Positions 24,647 to 33,489 of a DNA stretch of 64,000 bases are shown piece by piece; the first letter of the stretch is position 1, and each line of letters opens with the position of its first letter. The notes below the pieces were generated by a model. It searched no databases, was not told where the DNA came from, and was given only the letters and a program-made list of their open reading frames with translations. Source of the stretch: Streptomyces sp. NBC_00442 (GTDB lineage: Bacteria > Actinomycetota > Actinomycetes > Streptomycetales > Streptomycetaceae); assembly GCF_036014195.1 (NCBI RefSeq), contig NZ_CP107918.1:1488001-1552000 (forward strand), read 5' to 3'. Both the position numbers and the translations under genes were made by a program.

Positions 24647-25054
24647 ATGGCGAAGTACCTGTTGCTCAAGCACTACCGCGGCGCACCCGCCCCCGTGAAC
24701 AACGTGCCGATGGACCAGTGGACCCCGCAGGAGATCTCGGCGCACGTCCAGTACATGAACGACCTGGCGGCGAAGCTGGAGGAGACCGGCGAGTTCGTCG
24801 AGGGGCTGGCGCTCGCTCCGGAGGGTTCCTGGGTCCGGTACGACGGCGAGGGCCGCCCGCCCGTCACCGACGGGCCGTTCGCCGAGACCAAGGACCTCAT
24901 CGCCGGCTGGATGGTGATCGACGTCGACAGTCACGAGCGTGCCGTGGAAGTGGCCGGAGAGCTGTCGGCGGCGCCCGGGGCGGGCGGCCGGCCGATCCAC
25001 GAGTGGCTGGAGGTCCGCCCGTTCCTGACCGCGCACCCCAACGTCACGGAGTGA
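24647..25054 (+). CDS. YCII-related DGPF-domain protein
   Basis: 135 residues. The YCII-like fold ends in the signature TDGPFAETKDLIAGW, which gives the DGPF family its name. Such proteins are almost always encoded next to ECF42-type sigma factors; their biochemical role is unknown. The ATG at 24647 follows GAGGAGG. The stop overlaps a possible GTG start of the sigma factor gene (GTGA at 25051), so the two are translationally linked. An ECF42-type promoter is visible upstream. Confidence 0.92.
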   Translation: MAKYLLLKHYRGAPAPVNNVPMDQWTPQEISAHVQYMNDLAAKLEETGEFVEGLALAPEGSWVRYDGEGRPPVTDGPFAETKDLIAGWMVIDVDSHERAVEVAGELSAAPGAGGRPIHEWLEVRPFLTAHPNVTE

Positions 25055-25062
25055 GCCCGCCC

Positions 25063-26241
25063 ATGGACGAGGCCCTGCTGCGCAGCCTCACCCCGAGCGT
25101 GCTCACCGTCCTGGTCCGCCGCGGAGCGGACTTCGCGGCGGCCGAGGACGCGGTGCAGGACGCGTTGGTGGAGGCGGTCCGCGCCTGGCCGGCGGATCCT
25201 CCGCGCGACCCCAAGGGGTGGCTGGTCACCGTGGCCTGGCGGCGCTTCCTCGACGCGGCGCGCGCGGACAGCGCCCGCCGCCGGCGCGAGGAAGCCGTGG
25301 ACGAGGAGCCGGCGGCGGGGCCCGCGGCCTCGGCGGACGACACGCTCCGGCTCTACTTCCTGTGCGCCCACCCGTCGTTGACGCCGTCGTCCGCCGTCGC
25401 GCTCACGCTGCGCGCCGTCGGCGGCCTGACCACCCGCCAGATCTCTCAGGCCTACCTGGTGCCCGAGGCGACCATGGCCCAGCGCATCAGCCGGGCCAAG
25501 CGCACCCTGGCCGGCCGGGGGGCCTCCCCCGGCGGGACGGCGACGAACGCCCGGGGGACGTTCGACCGGCCCGGCGACGTCGCCACCGTGCTGCGCGTCC
25601 TTTACCTGGTCTTCAACGAGGGCTACTCGGGCGACGTCGACCTCGCCGCCGAGGCGATCCGGCTCACCCGGCAGCTGGCGGCCCTGGTCGACCACCCCGA
25701 GGTGGCGGGGCTGCTCGCCCTCATGCTGCTCCATCACGCCCGTCGCGCCGCCCGGACCGCGCCCGACGGCAGCCTGGTGCCACTGGCCGAGCAGGACCGC
25801 GGCCGGTGGGACACCGGTGCCGTCGCCGAGGGCGTCGTGATCCTCCAGGCGGCCCTCGCCCGCGACCGGCTCGGCGAGTTCCAGGCGCAGGCCGCCATCG
25901 CGGCCCTGCACGCCGACGCGGCCACCGCCGAGGAGACCGACTGGGTGCAGATCGTCGAGTGGTACGACGAGCTCACGCGCCTGACCGACAATCCCGTGGT
26001 GCGGCTCAACCGCGCGGTGGCCGTCGGCGAGGCCGACGGGGCGCGCGCCGGTCTGAAGGCGCTCGCGGAGCTCGACGCCTCGCTGCCCCGCCACACGGCG
26101 GTGGCCGCCCACCTCCACGAGCGCGACGGCGACCTGGCGACGGCGGCGCGCCTGTACGCCGAAGCGGCCCGCGAGGCGACGAGCCTCGCCGAGCGCGACC
26201 ATCTGACGCGGCAGGCCGCCCGGCTCAACTCCCTTCTCTGA
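25063..26241 (+). CDS. ECF42-group RNA polymerase sigma factor with C-terminal TPR-like extension
   Basis: 392 residues, twice the usual ECF length. Sigma region 2 covers about 5-75 (FAAAEDAVQDALVEAV, GWLVTVAWRRFLD). Region 4 covers about 105-160 (LTTRQISQAYLVPEATMAQR). A helical TPR-like region follows (about 165-392, VLRVLYLVFNEGY onwards). No anti-sigma gene is adjacent; in this group the C-terminal extension is thought to control activity. The start is ATG 25063 with GGAG 11 bases upstream; GTG 25051, overlapping the DGPF stop, is the alternative. Targets are probably DGPF operons including its own. Confidence 0.9.
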   Translation: MDEALLRSLTPSVLTVLVRRGADFAAAEDAVQDALVEAVRAWPADPPRDPKGWLVTVAWRRFLDAARADSARRRREEAVDEEPAAGPAASADDTLRLYFLCAHPSLTPSSAVALTLRAVGGLTTRQISQAYLVPEATMAQRISRAKRTLAGRGASPGGTATNARGTFDRPGDVATVLRVLYLVFNEGYSGDVDLAAEAIRLTRQLAALVDHPEVAGLLALMLLHHARRAARTAPDGSLVPLAEQDRGRWDTGAVAEGVVILQAALARDRLGEFQAQAAIAALHADAATAEETDWVQIVEWYDELTRLTDNPVVRLNRAVAVGEADGARAGLKALAELDASLPRHTAVAAHLHERDGDLATAARLYAEAAREATSLAERDHLTRQAARLNSLL

Positions 26242-26259
26242 CGAGGCTGTTGACGTGCG

Positions 26260-26289
26260 GGTGCCGCCCCGGTCCCCCGGGGCGGCACC
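26260..26289. terminator. Bidirectional terminator between the ECF42 and large GH87 genes
   Basis: GGTGCCGCCCCGG, loop TCCC, CCGGGGCGGCACC: 13 perfect pairs in the 63-bp gap between convergent genes. Confidence 0.85.
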
Positions 26290-26304
26290 GCGCGACGCCC
26301 GCCG

Positions 26305-29300
26305 CTACGGGTTGACGTCGATCGTGAACGTGGAGGTGGTGTTCCTGATGTCCTGAGCGTTGCCGCTCAGCTTGAGGTTGGTGAAGGTGACCTCGCCGAC
26401 GGCGGGGCCCTGCCCGGGTTCGGGCAGCTCATTGGCCCAGATGCCGATGCCGGACTTGGCGTCGAAGGCGTCCCCGCTCTTCTTCGCCCCGCTGATGCTC
26501 ACGTTGGTGAGCACACTGTCCTTGATGGGGTACAGGGGCGTGCTGCCGTTGTACTTCGTCTGGAACATGATCCCGGAGTACGTGGGATCGGTGATGTCGA
26601 GGTCGGTGATGCGGATCCCCTGGAACGCGTACTCGGCGGAGTACATCCACAGCGCGCCGAACGCCTGGGCGCCCCAGAAGTGGCCGCCGGAGCGCACCAG
26701 GGATATGCCCTGGAAGGTGGTCGGATCCGTCCCGAAGCCGAGGGCGGGGATGGAGCCGAACTTCAGCGTGCCGATGGTCAGTCCGGGATACGTCAGCATG
26801 TCGGCCGCGTACAGGTTCCGGAAGGTGTTGGCGGTGCCTCCGTAGACGGCGAATCCGGCGGCCCGCCAGGTCAGCAGGGCGCTGAGGTTCTCGAAGACGT
26901 TGCCGGTCTCGTCGGCGTTGTTGATGTCGGTGGCGGGGAACAGGGCGAAGCTGTCGTCGCCGGTGGAGCGGGCCTCCACATTGCTGATGGTGTTGTCGCT
27001 GCTGCCGTTGGTGAGGTTGATCCCGTCCGCGTACAGGTCGCGGACCCGGGTGTTCTTGATCGTGATGTGGTCGGTGTTGGTGCCCCAGTACAGGCACATC
27101 ATGTGTTCGGCCCACACGTTGTCGATCGTCATGTTGGCGACGTTCGAGAAGTTGAAGACCTTGCCGGGGCCGTCGTTGCGCGAGGTGTAGTTGCCGAAGA
27201 AGCCGAACCCGGTGAAGGAGGAGCCGTTGGCGGAGGACTGGACGTCGAAGCCGGCGTCGGTGTTCTCCTGGTCGGGCGGGGTGGCGAAGCGGCTGAACCA
27301 GGGGCCTGCGCCGACCAGCTTCACGGCCTTGCCGTAGATCTGGAACTTGTTGCTCGTGGTGTAGGTGCCGGGCGGCAGATAGACGCCGACGAGCTTGCCG
27401 GTGGTGTCCATCCGCACCTTGTCCAGGGCGTTCTGCACGTCCTGCTGCGCGGTGCCGGCGGGCACGACGTAGGCCGCCGGGTCGGGGTTGGGGATCTGGG
27501 CGACCTGCTCCAGATTGATGAAGTCGATCGCGTAGGTGGAGGTGTTCGTGGCGTCCTTCTGGAGGCGGATGGTGCTGCCCGCCTTCACGGTGTCGCCGAG
27601 GAGGATGTTGGCCTCGTCGTAGATGTGGCGCGGGCCGCCGGAGCCCGGCGAGTTGTTGGGGCTCGCCTCGGCGCCGTACTGCCACATGTACTTCGAGCTC
27701 AGGTCGATGGCCTTGCGGAAGACGCCGTCGACGTAGATGTCGAGGTTGGCGCTGGTGCCGCCGCCGCCCGCCGCGTCCGGGATGGAGAAGCGCGTCACCA
27801 AGCTGTTGGTGTCGGCCCGTGTCGTGAACTGGACGTAGTTTCCGGTGGAGTTGAGCGTGACCGCCTTGCGTCCCGACGCCTCTCCCGCGAGGTCGCCGAT
27901 GGTGCGGTTGGGCCCGACGACCTGGGCGCCCCCGCCCGTCACACCGTCCTCCGCCTCATAGGTGTCGTACGGCATGTTGGCGCCGCGCCCCACGAAGAAC
28001 GCCTGCTGGCTGGTGTTGTTGGCGCGCTTGACCGGGAGTTCGTTGGTGTCGTCCGCTATCACCACCTTCGCCGTGTACTTGCCGTTGGCCGCCGTCCAGC
28101 TGCCGAGGTTCACCGGGGACGCGGTGGCGCCGGCGCCGAGCGTCCCGGTGTAGGCGCCGGTGAGGGTCTTGACCGTGGCGCCCTTGTCGTCGAGGAGGGT
28201 CAGGGTGATGCCGTGGCTGCCGCCGGCCGAGGCCAGCGTGCCCTGGTTCTTCAGTGTCACCGAGAAGGCGACCGCCTGGCCCGCCGAGGGGGCGCTCGGC
28301 GACCAGTTGACCCCGGAGGCGATCAGGTCGGAGGAGGCGACCGGCTTGATGACCAGGGGGCTGCCCGTGAAGGTGTTGTTGGTGTCGTTCTGTTCGATGA
28401 CGGTGTTGTCCGGATCAACGACCGCGCTCAGCGGATAAGTTCCCGCGTCGTGCGTGCCGATCGAGGCGCTCACCGTCTGCGATGCGCCGGCCGCCAGCGC
28501 GCCGACGTCGGCGGTCGCCGCCTTCGAGCCGCCGAGCTGGAAGGCGACGCCGGTCGCGGGCGCCGCGCCGGTCCCCTTGTTGTGCACGGTCGCCGACAGG
28601 GTCACGGCGTCCGACTCGACCGGCGCGGAGGGCGACGCCGTCAGCGCGGTGACCTCCAGGTCCGGGTTGGGCGCGGGCACCCCGACGACCTGGAACTCGG
28701 CGATCTGGCCGCCCGTCGCGCCGGTGTTGGAGGTGAACTTCAGCTGGACGTCGGCGACGCGCGCCGCGACCGGAAGGGACACCGTGTTCCCGCTCGCCGG
28801 GTCGAAGGTGTAGTCCTTGGCCGCGACCAGCGAGGTGTACGACGACGCGCTCTGCTCACGCCCGAGGACCTCGATGTTCTGGGTGCGCCTGCCCCACCCG
28901 CTGTCCGGGTTGAGCTTGAGGACCACGGCGCTGGTGTCGGCGTTGGCGCCGAGCTTCACGGTGAGCGTGCTCGGGTAGCCGCCCGCCGCGCTCTCCCAGT
29001 AGGTCGCCGTGTCGTTGTCGTCGGCGTTCGCGGCGACGAAGGTGAAGGTGGACGAGGAGGCCGTGATCGGCTTGCCCACGGCGAGGTTGGACCCGTCGCC
29101 GGTGGAGGTGCCGTTGCGGGTCACGGTGTTGCTCGCGCCGGACTGGTTGCCCGCCGCGTCCTTGGCCCGCACGTAGTAGGAGACGGTCACGGTGACCGGC
29201 CGGCTGTCGGTGTACGTGGTGACGTCGCCCGCCACGCTCTTGAGGAGCTGGTTGTCGGCGTAGATGTCGTAGCCGCTGACGCCCACGTTGTCGGAGGACG

Positions 29301-30612
29301 CGGCCCAGGTCAGCTTGATCTGGCCGGCGGCCGGCTCGGTGTACGCCAGGTTCCCGGGCGCGGTCGGCGCCTGGGTGTCGCCCGAACTTCCCTTGCGGGT
29401 GACGGTGTTGCTGTTGGGAGACTGGTTTCCCGCGGCGTCCTTGGCCCGTACGTAGTAGGCGACCGTGGCGCTCGCGGGCTGGCTGTCGGTGTACGTGGTG
29501 ACGTTGCCGGCCACGCTGGTGCGCAGCTCGCCGTTGGCGTACACGTCGTACCCGGTGACGGCGGTGTTGTCGGTGGACGCGGCCCAGGTCAGCTTGATCT
29601 GGCCGGTGCCGGGCTCGGTGTAGGCGAGGTTCGCGGGCGCGGACGGCGGCTGGGTGTCACCGCCCGCCGGGCCGTAGATCTCCAGCTCGGAGAGCTGCCC
29701 GCCGGGCTGCGCGGTGTTGCCGGAGACGAGCACCCGTAGGTAGCGCGTGGTGGCCGCGTCGAGGGCGATCGGCACGGTGAGGCCGTTGCCCGCGGTGAAC
29801 GCGTACCCCTGTGGGGCGGTCAGGTCCGTGAAGTCGGTGCCGTTGGCGCTTGCCTGGATCTTGAGGGTCTGGGTGCGGTCCCCCCAGCCGTCCGGCAGCT
29901 TGAGCACCACCTTGTCGACGGGCACGGTGGCCCCGAGGTCGGCCTGGATCCACTGCGGGAAGGCGTTGTTGGCGCTCTCCCAGTAGGTCGCCTTGTTGCC
30001 GTCGTTGGCGTTGGCCGCGCCATAGGTCTGGGTGGTGCTGCTCGCGGTGAGGGTCTTGCCGAGGGCGAGGTTGGTGCTGCCCGGTCCGTCGGCCGCGTGC
30101 ACTTCGAGCGAGGAGAGCTGGGCGGCCTGCCAGCCGGTGTTCGCGGTGATCTCGATCCGTACGAAGCGGGCCCGCGCGGCGGCGATCCCTATCTTCACGG
30201 TGTTGCCCGAGCTCTGCGTGAAGCCGTAGGAGGCGGAGCTCACCAGGGTGCTGAAGCTCGTGCCGTCCGCGCTGCCCTGCACGGAGAGGGTCTCCTTGCG
30301 GTCGCCCCAGGACGTGGGGAGCTTCAGGACGACCTCGCCGATGCTGCCGGTGGCGCCCAGGTCGGCCTGGACCCACTGCGGGAAGGCGCTGCCGGCGCTC
30401 TCCCAGTAGGTGGACTGGTCGCCGTCCGTGACGTTCTTGGCGGTGTACGGGCCGTTCGCCCCGGATGCCGCGGCCGGCTTCCCGGCGGCGAGGTCGGGGC
30501 CGGCCGCCGCGGAAGCGGCGAGGGCCGGCCAACCGATCATGAACAGGCTGGTGGCGACCAGCGCGGCGAGCATCCTCATCCGCGTGCGCCATCTCCAACG
30601 GTGCGTTCTCAT
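26305..30612 (-). CDS. Very large secreted modular GH87-like alpha-1,3-glucanase
   Basis: 1435 residues. Order: signal peptide (1-37); two F5/8 discoidin domains (about 39-310); two fibronectin III repeats (about 317-502); a third discoidin domain (about 503-645); two CARDB-like Ig domains (about 650-880); a CBM35/6-like domain (about 885-1040); a C-terminal beta-helix catalytic domain (about 1045-1435). The catalytic part reads YADGIN (Asp1196) and STGDD (Asp1220), and LLTWRAAGFAVYGG and SGIMFQTKYNG resemble bacterial GH87 alpha-1,3-glucanases. Fungal cell-wall alpha-1,3-glucan is the likely substrate. It is monocistronic with its own promoter region upstream. The start ATG at 30612 follows GGGGA. 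Confidence 0.85.
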   Translation of the reverse strand: MRTHRWRWRTRMRMLAALVATSLFMIGWPALAASAAAGPDLAAGKPAAASGANGPYTAKNVTDGDQSTYWESAGSAFPQWVQADLGATGSIGEVVLKLPTSWGDRKETLSVQGSADGTSFSTLVSSASYGFTQSSGNTVKIGIAAARARFVRIEITANTGWQAAQLSSLEVHAADGPGSTNLALGKTLTASSTTQTYGAANANDGNKATYWESANNAFPQWIQADLGATVPVDKVVLKLPDGWGDRTQTLKIQASANGTDFTDLTAPQGYAFTAGNGLTVPIALDAATTRYLRVLVSGNTAQPGGQLSELEIYGPAGGDTQPPSAPANLAYTEPGTGQIKLTWAASTDNTAVTGYDVYANGELRTSVAGNVTTYTDSQPASATVAYYVRAKDAAGNQSPNSNTVTRKGSSGDTQAPTAPGNLAYTEPAAGQIKLTWAASSDNVGVSGYDIYADNQLLKSVAGDVTTYTDSRPVTVTVSYYVRAKDAAGNQSGASNTVTRNGTSTGDGSNLAVGKPITASSSTFTFVAANADDNDTATYWESAAGGYPSTLTVKLGANADTSAVVLKLNPDSGWGRRTQNIEVLGREQSASSYTSLVAAKDYTFDPASGNTVSLPVAARVADVQLKFTSNTGATGGQIAEFQVVGVPAPNPDLEVTALTASPSAPVESDAVTLSATVHNKGTGAAPATGVAFQLGGSKAATADVGALAAGASQTVSASIGTHDAGTYPLSAVVDPDNTVIEQNDTNNTFTGSPLVIKPVASSDLIASGVNWSPSAPSAGQAVAFSVTLKNQGTLASAGGSHGITLTLLDDKGATVKTLTGAYTGTLGAGATASPVNLGSWTAANGKYTAKVVIADDTNELPVKRANNTSQQAFFVGRGANMPYDTYEAEDGVTGGGAQVVGPNRTIGDLAGEASGRKAVTLNSTGNYVQFTTRADTNSLVTRFSIPDAAGGGGTSANLDIYVDGVFRKAIDLSSKYMWQYGAEASPNNSPGSGGPRHIYDEANILLGDTVKAGSTIRLQKDATNTSTYAIDFINLEQVAQIPNPDPAAYVVPAGTAQQDVQNALDKVRMDTTGKLVGVYLPPGTYTTSNKFQIYGKAVKLVGAGPWFSRFATPPDQENTDAGFDVQSSANGSSFTGFGFFGNYTSRNDGPGKVFNFSNVANMTIDNVWAEHMMCLYWGTNTDHITIKNTRVRDLYADGINLTNGSSDNTISNVEARSTGDDSFALFPATDINNADETGNVFENLSALLTWRAAGFAVYGGTANTFRNLYAADMLTYPGLTIGTLKFGSIPALGFGTDPTTFQGISLVRSGGHFWGAQAFGALWMYSAEYAFQGIRITDLDITDPTYSGIMFQTKYNGSTPLYPIKDSVLTNVSISGAKKSGDAFDAKSGIGIWANELPEPGQGPAVGEVTFTNLKLSGNAQDIRNTTSTFTIDVNP
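29105..29660. repeat. Internal duplication: two 279-bp fibronectin III coding repeats
   Basis: Two adjacent copies of about 279 bp (93 codons) in the large GH87 gene, offset seen from CTTGATCTGGCCGG at 29313 and 29592. They encode two very similar FN3 domains, each ending in YYVRAKDAAGNQS. Confidence 0.85.
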
Positions 30613-30994
30613 GTGTCCCCGATCTGCCCGACTGGGTTTCTGCCGACTGGATGGGTGCCGGCTAGGGTTTCTGCATGGAAGAGTCACGAATTTTGCGCTG
30701 AGCGGTGAGAGAGTTGCAGAGATGTGCCGAGGCGTCCATCCCTGCGACCACCCCTCCATGTCGGCGTCCGGCGGCGCACGGTGAACCGGAACGATCGCTT
30801 TCCTCCCTGTCACCGGCGCGTGCTGCGGCTTTGCCGACAGCACGACAGGCGGCCGCAAGATATCCGTAAACAACGCAAGCGAATTTCGTCGCTCGGGCGG
30901 CATGTGTCGCGGCGTGGCGGGGCGGCTGCGGAGACCGCACGGTGATCCCGGCGGGATTTCGGGAAGCGGCTCGGGCCGTCTAACCTGCCTACCC
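30613..30994. other. Divergent intergenic region between the GH87 enzyme and the kinase gene
   Basis: About 380 bp without a credible gene. It is AT-richer than its surroundings near 30690-30720 and 30850-30890. A CAACGCAAGCGAA stretch near 30871 resembles the GCAAG motif at the lacI start, but one half-site proves nothing. A TAACCT box eight bases before the kinase ATG suggests a leaderless start for that gene. Confidence 0.5.
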
Positions 30995-32746
30995 ATGACC
31001 GCCCCACCCACGAGCGCCGCCCCCCGGCGGCGCCGCCTCGGCTGGCCGCGGCGCGTCTTCTCCCAGGTGCTCCTGATGCAGCTGGCCATCGCCGCCGGGG
31101 TCGCCGTCCTCGCGACCGGGCTCTTCCTGGCCCCGCTCGGCGCCCAGCTCGACGACCAGGCCATGCGGCGCGCGCTCGCCATCGCGTCCGCCACCGCCGC
31201 CCAGCCGCAGGTCGCCGCCGACCTGGTGTCCTCACGGCCGTCCCCCGAAGGACCGGTGCAGGCCGAGGCCGAGCGCGTCAGAGAGGCGACGGGCGCCGAG
31301 TACGTGGTGGTCATGGACACCCGGGGAGTGCGCTGGTCGCACCCCGACACGGGGCAGATAGGCCACGTCGTCTCGACCGACCCGTGGGACGCGATCGCCG
31401 GCCACGAGGTAATGGAGATCGACAGCGGCACCCTGGGCCGCTCGGCCCGGGGCAAGGTCCCGCTGCGGAACGCGAGCGGCACCATCGTGGGAGCCGTCTC
31501 GGTGGGCATCACGTACGACAGCGTGCGGGCCCGGCTCCTGCACGCGATCCCGGGCCTGCTGGCCTATGCGGGCGGCGCGCTCGCTGTGGGCGCGCTCGCC
31601 GCGTACCTGATCGCGCGGCGCATCCACAAGCAGACCCGCGACCTGGCGTTCTCCGACATCTCGGGGCTGCTCGCGGAGCGCGAGGCCATGCTGCACTCCA
31701 TCCGCGAGGGCGTGGTCGCGCTCGACCGCGACGGCCGGATCAGACTGCTCAACGACGAGGCGCAGCGGCTCCTCGGCGTCGGCCCCGAGGTCGCCGGCCG
31801 CACCCTTGAGGAAGCCCTCGGCGCGGGCCGCACGACGCAGGTGCTCGCCGGCCGGGTCGAGGGCACCGACCTGTTGACGGTGCGAGGCCACCGTGTCCTG
31901 GTCGCCAACCGGATGCCGACCGAGGACGGCGGCGCCGTGGCGACGCTGCGCGACCGCACCGAGCTGGAGCGCCTGGGCCGCGAACTGGACTCCACACGCG
32001 GCCTGATCGACGCCCTGCGCGCCCAGGACCACGAACACGCCAACCGTCTGCACACCCTGCTCGGCCTGCTCGAACTGGAGCTGTACGAGGAGGCCGTCGA
32101 CTTCGTCACCGAGGTGGTCGGGGTGCACCGGGCCACCGCCGAGCAGGTCACCGAGAAGGTCAGGGATCCACTGCTCGCCGCGGTGCTGGTCGGCAAGGCG
32201 ACGGTCGCCGCCGAGCGTGCGGTCGCCCTGAGCCTGTCCCCCGCCACCGCGCTGCCCGACCGGCTCGTCGATCCGCGCGGCCTGGTCACGGTCACCGGCA
32301 ACCTCGTCGACAACGCGCTCGACGCGGCGGCCGGGTCGCCCGGCGCGGCGGTGGAGGTGGAGCTGCGCGCCGAGGGACGCACCGTCGTCGTGCGGGTCCG
32401 CGACAACGGTCCCGGTGTTCCCGCCGAGCTGCGCGAGCTGGTCTTCACCGAGGGCTGGACCACCAAGGAGGCACCGGCGCACGGCAAGCGCGGGCTCGGG
32501 CTCGCGCTGGTCGGCAGGTTCGCGGAACGGATGGGGGGCAGCGCGCGGGTCGGCACGGGCCCCGAAGGCGGCGCGGAGTTCACCGTCGTACTGCCCGACG
32601 CCCTGAGTGAGGACCTGGACCACGGCCCGGCGCCCGACCCTGATCAGGAACCGAATCCTGGGCCCGGCCCGGATCGGGGCCCGCATCCTGGGCCCGGCCC
32701 GGATCAGGGCCCGGGGCGGCCGCGGATCGTGGAGGATGCGCGGTGA
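30995..32746 (+). CDS. CitA/DcuS-type sensor histidine kinase
   Basis: 583 residues. Membrane helices at about 24-48 and 184-206 bracket an extracellular PAS-like sensor domain (about 50-180). A cytoplasmic PAS (about 228-320), the phospho-acceptor His346 in AQDHEHANRLHTLLGLL and an HATPase domain (NLVDNALDAA) follow. This subfamily senses citrate, C4-dicarboxylates and similar acids. The tail after about residue 545 is Asp/Pro/Gly-rich and made of short DNA direct repeats. The start ATG at 30995 has no ribosome site but a TAACCT box eight bases upstream, so translation is probably leaderless. Its stop overlaps the regulator start (GTGA). Confidence 0.93.
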   Translation: MTAPPTSAAPRRRRLGWPRRVFSQVLLMQLAIAAGVAVLATGLFLAPLGAQLDDQAMRRALAIASATAAQPQVAADLVSSRPSPEGPVQAEAERVREATGAEYVVVMDTRGVRWSHPDTGQIGHVVSTDPWDAIAGHEVMEIDSGTLGRSARGKVPLRNASGTIVGAVSVGITYDSVRARLLHAIPGLLAYAGGALAVGALAAYLIARRIHKQTRDLAFSDISGLLAEREAMLHSIREGVVALDRDGRIRLLNDEAQRLLGVGPEVAGRTLEEALGAGRTTQVLAGRVEGTDLLTVRGHRVLVANRMPTEDGGAVATLRDRTELERLGRELDSTRGLIDALRAQDHEHANRLHTLLGLLELELYEEAVDFVTEVVGVHRATAEQVTEKVRDPLLAAVLVGKATVAAERAVALSLSPATALPDRLVDPRGLVTVTGNLVDNALDAAAGSPGAAVEVELRAEGRTVVVRVRDNGPGVPAELRELVFTEGWTTKEAPAHGKRGLGLALVGRFAERMGGSARVGTGPEGGAEFTVVLPDALSEDLDHGPAPDPDQEPNPGPGPDRGPHPGPGPDQGPGRPRIVEDAR

Positions 32747-33420
32747 TCGACGTACTGGTCGTGGACGACGATCCCCGGGTCGCCTCCATCAATGCCGCGT
32801 ACACCGCAAAGGTTCCCGGCTTCCGGGTGGTCGCCCAGGCGCATTCGGCCGGCGAGGCGCTCACCCGGATCGCCGCGCAACCGGTGGACCTGGTGCTGCT
32901 CGACCACTATCTGCCGGACGAGAACGGGCTCGCGTTCGTGCGGGAGCTGCGCCGGCTCGGCCACCACACCGACGTGATCATGGTGACGGCGGCACGCGAC
33001 GTCGCCACCGTCCAGGCCGCGATGCGCCAGGGCGCGCTCCAGTACCTGGTCAAGCCCTTCACCTTCGCGGGCCTGCGCACCAAGCTGGAGGCGTACGCCG
33101 TGCTGCGGCGCACCCTGGACGGCGGCGGCGAGGCCGAGCAGGTGGAGGTGGACCGGATCTTCGGAGCGCTCTCCGTCCCCGCCGAACCCGACCTCCCCAA
33201 GGGCCACTCCCCCACCACCGCCGACCTGTTGCGCGGCGTTCTGAAGGCGGCCGAGGGCCCGCTCTCGGCGCAGGAGATCGCGGAGCGGGCCGGGGTGAGC
33301 CGGCAGACCGCGCAGCGCTATCTCAAGCTCCTCGAACGGGCCGGCCGGGTGCGGCTCGGCCTGCGCTACGGCGAGACCGGCCGCCCCGAGCACCGCTACG
33401 CGTGGGTGGCCTCCCTGTAG
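32743..33420 (+). CDS. CitB/DcuR-type response regulator
   Basis: 225 residues. The receiver domain (1-120) has the acidic pocket VVDDD, phospho-acceptor Asp54 in LLDHYLPD and Lys in LVKPF. The C-terminal DNA-binding part has the HTH SAQEIAERAGVSRQTAQRY. The GTG start overlaps the kinase stop by four bases, so the two form a coupled pair. A second, very similar regulator without a kinase is encoded at 36632, beyond an ABC transporter operon. Target genes are not known; a dicarboxylate or citrate transporter would be usual for the family. Confidence 0.95.
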   Translation: MIDVLVVDDDPRVASINAAYTAKVPGFRVVAQAHSAGEALTRIAAQPVDLVLLDHYLPDENGLAFVRELRRLGHHTDVIMVTAARDVATVQAAMRQGALQYLVKPFTFAGLRTKLEAYAVLRRTLDGGGEAEQVEVDRIFGALSVPAEPDLPKGHSPTTADLLRGVLKAAEGPLSAQEIAERAGVSRQTAQRYLKLLERAGRVRLGLRYGETGRPEHRYAWVASL

Positions 33421-33437
33421 GGACTCCTCGGCCGGGG

Positions 33438-33489
33438 CGGGGTCAGCCCTGCGGGACCTCGACGGGTCGGGGTCAGCCCTGCGGGACCT
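33438..33489. repeat. 30-bp-period duplication across a stop codon
   Basis: CGGGGTCAGCCCTGCGGGACCT occurs twice with a 30-bp offset. The copy at 33468 contains the stop of the binding-protein gene, and the other repeats the last codons (VPQG and stop) downstream in the same frame. Confidence 0.85.

Noticed and set aside
26680..29739. 1019-codon plus-strand ORF antisense to the large GH87 gene
   Set aside because: Arg/Gly/Val/Asp-only composition typical of an antisense shadow; the minus strand gives discoidin, FN3, CARDB and beta-helix domains.
30860..30885. LacI operator in front of the large GH87 gene
   Set aside because: Only one CGCAAG half-site, without a palindromic partner; too little to call.
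13045..32746. Functional link between the citrate synthase pair and the CitA-type kinase
   Set aside because: They are 15 kb apart with the glucan locus between them; the idea rests only on family names.
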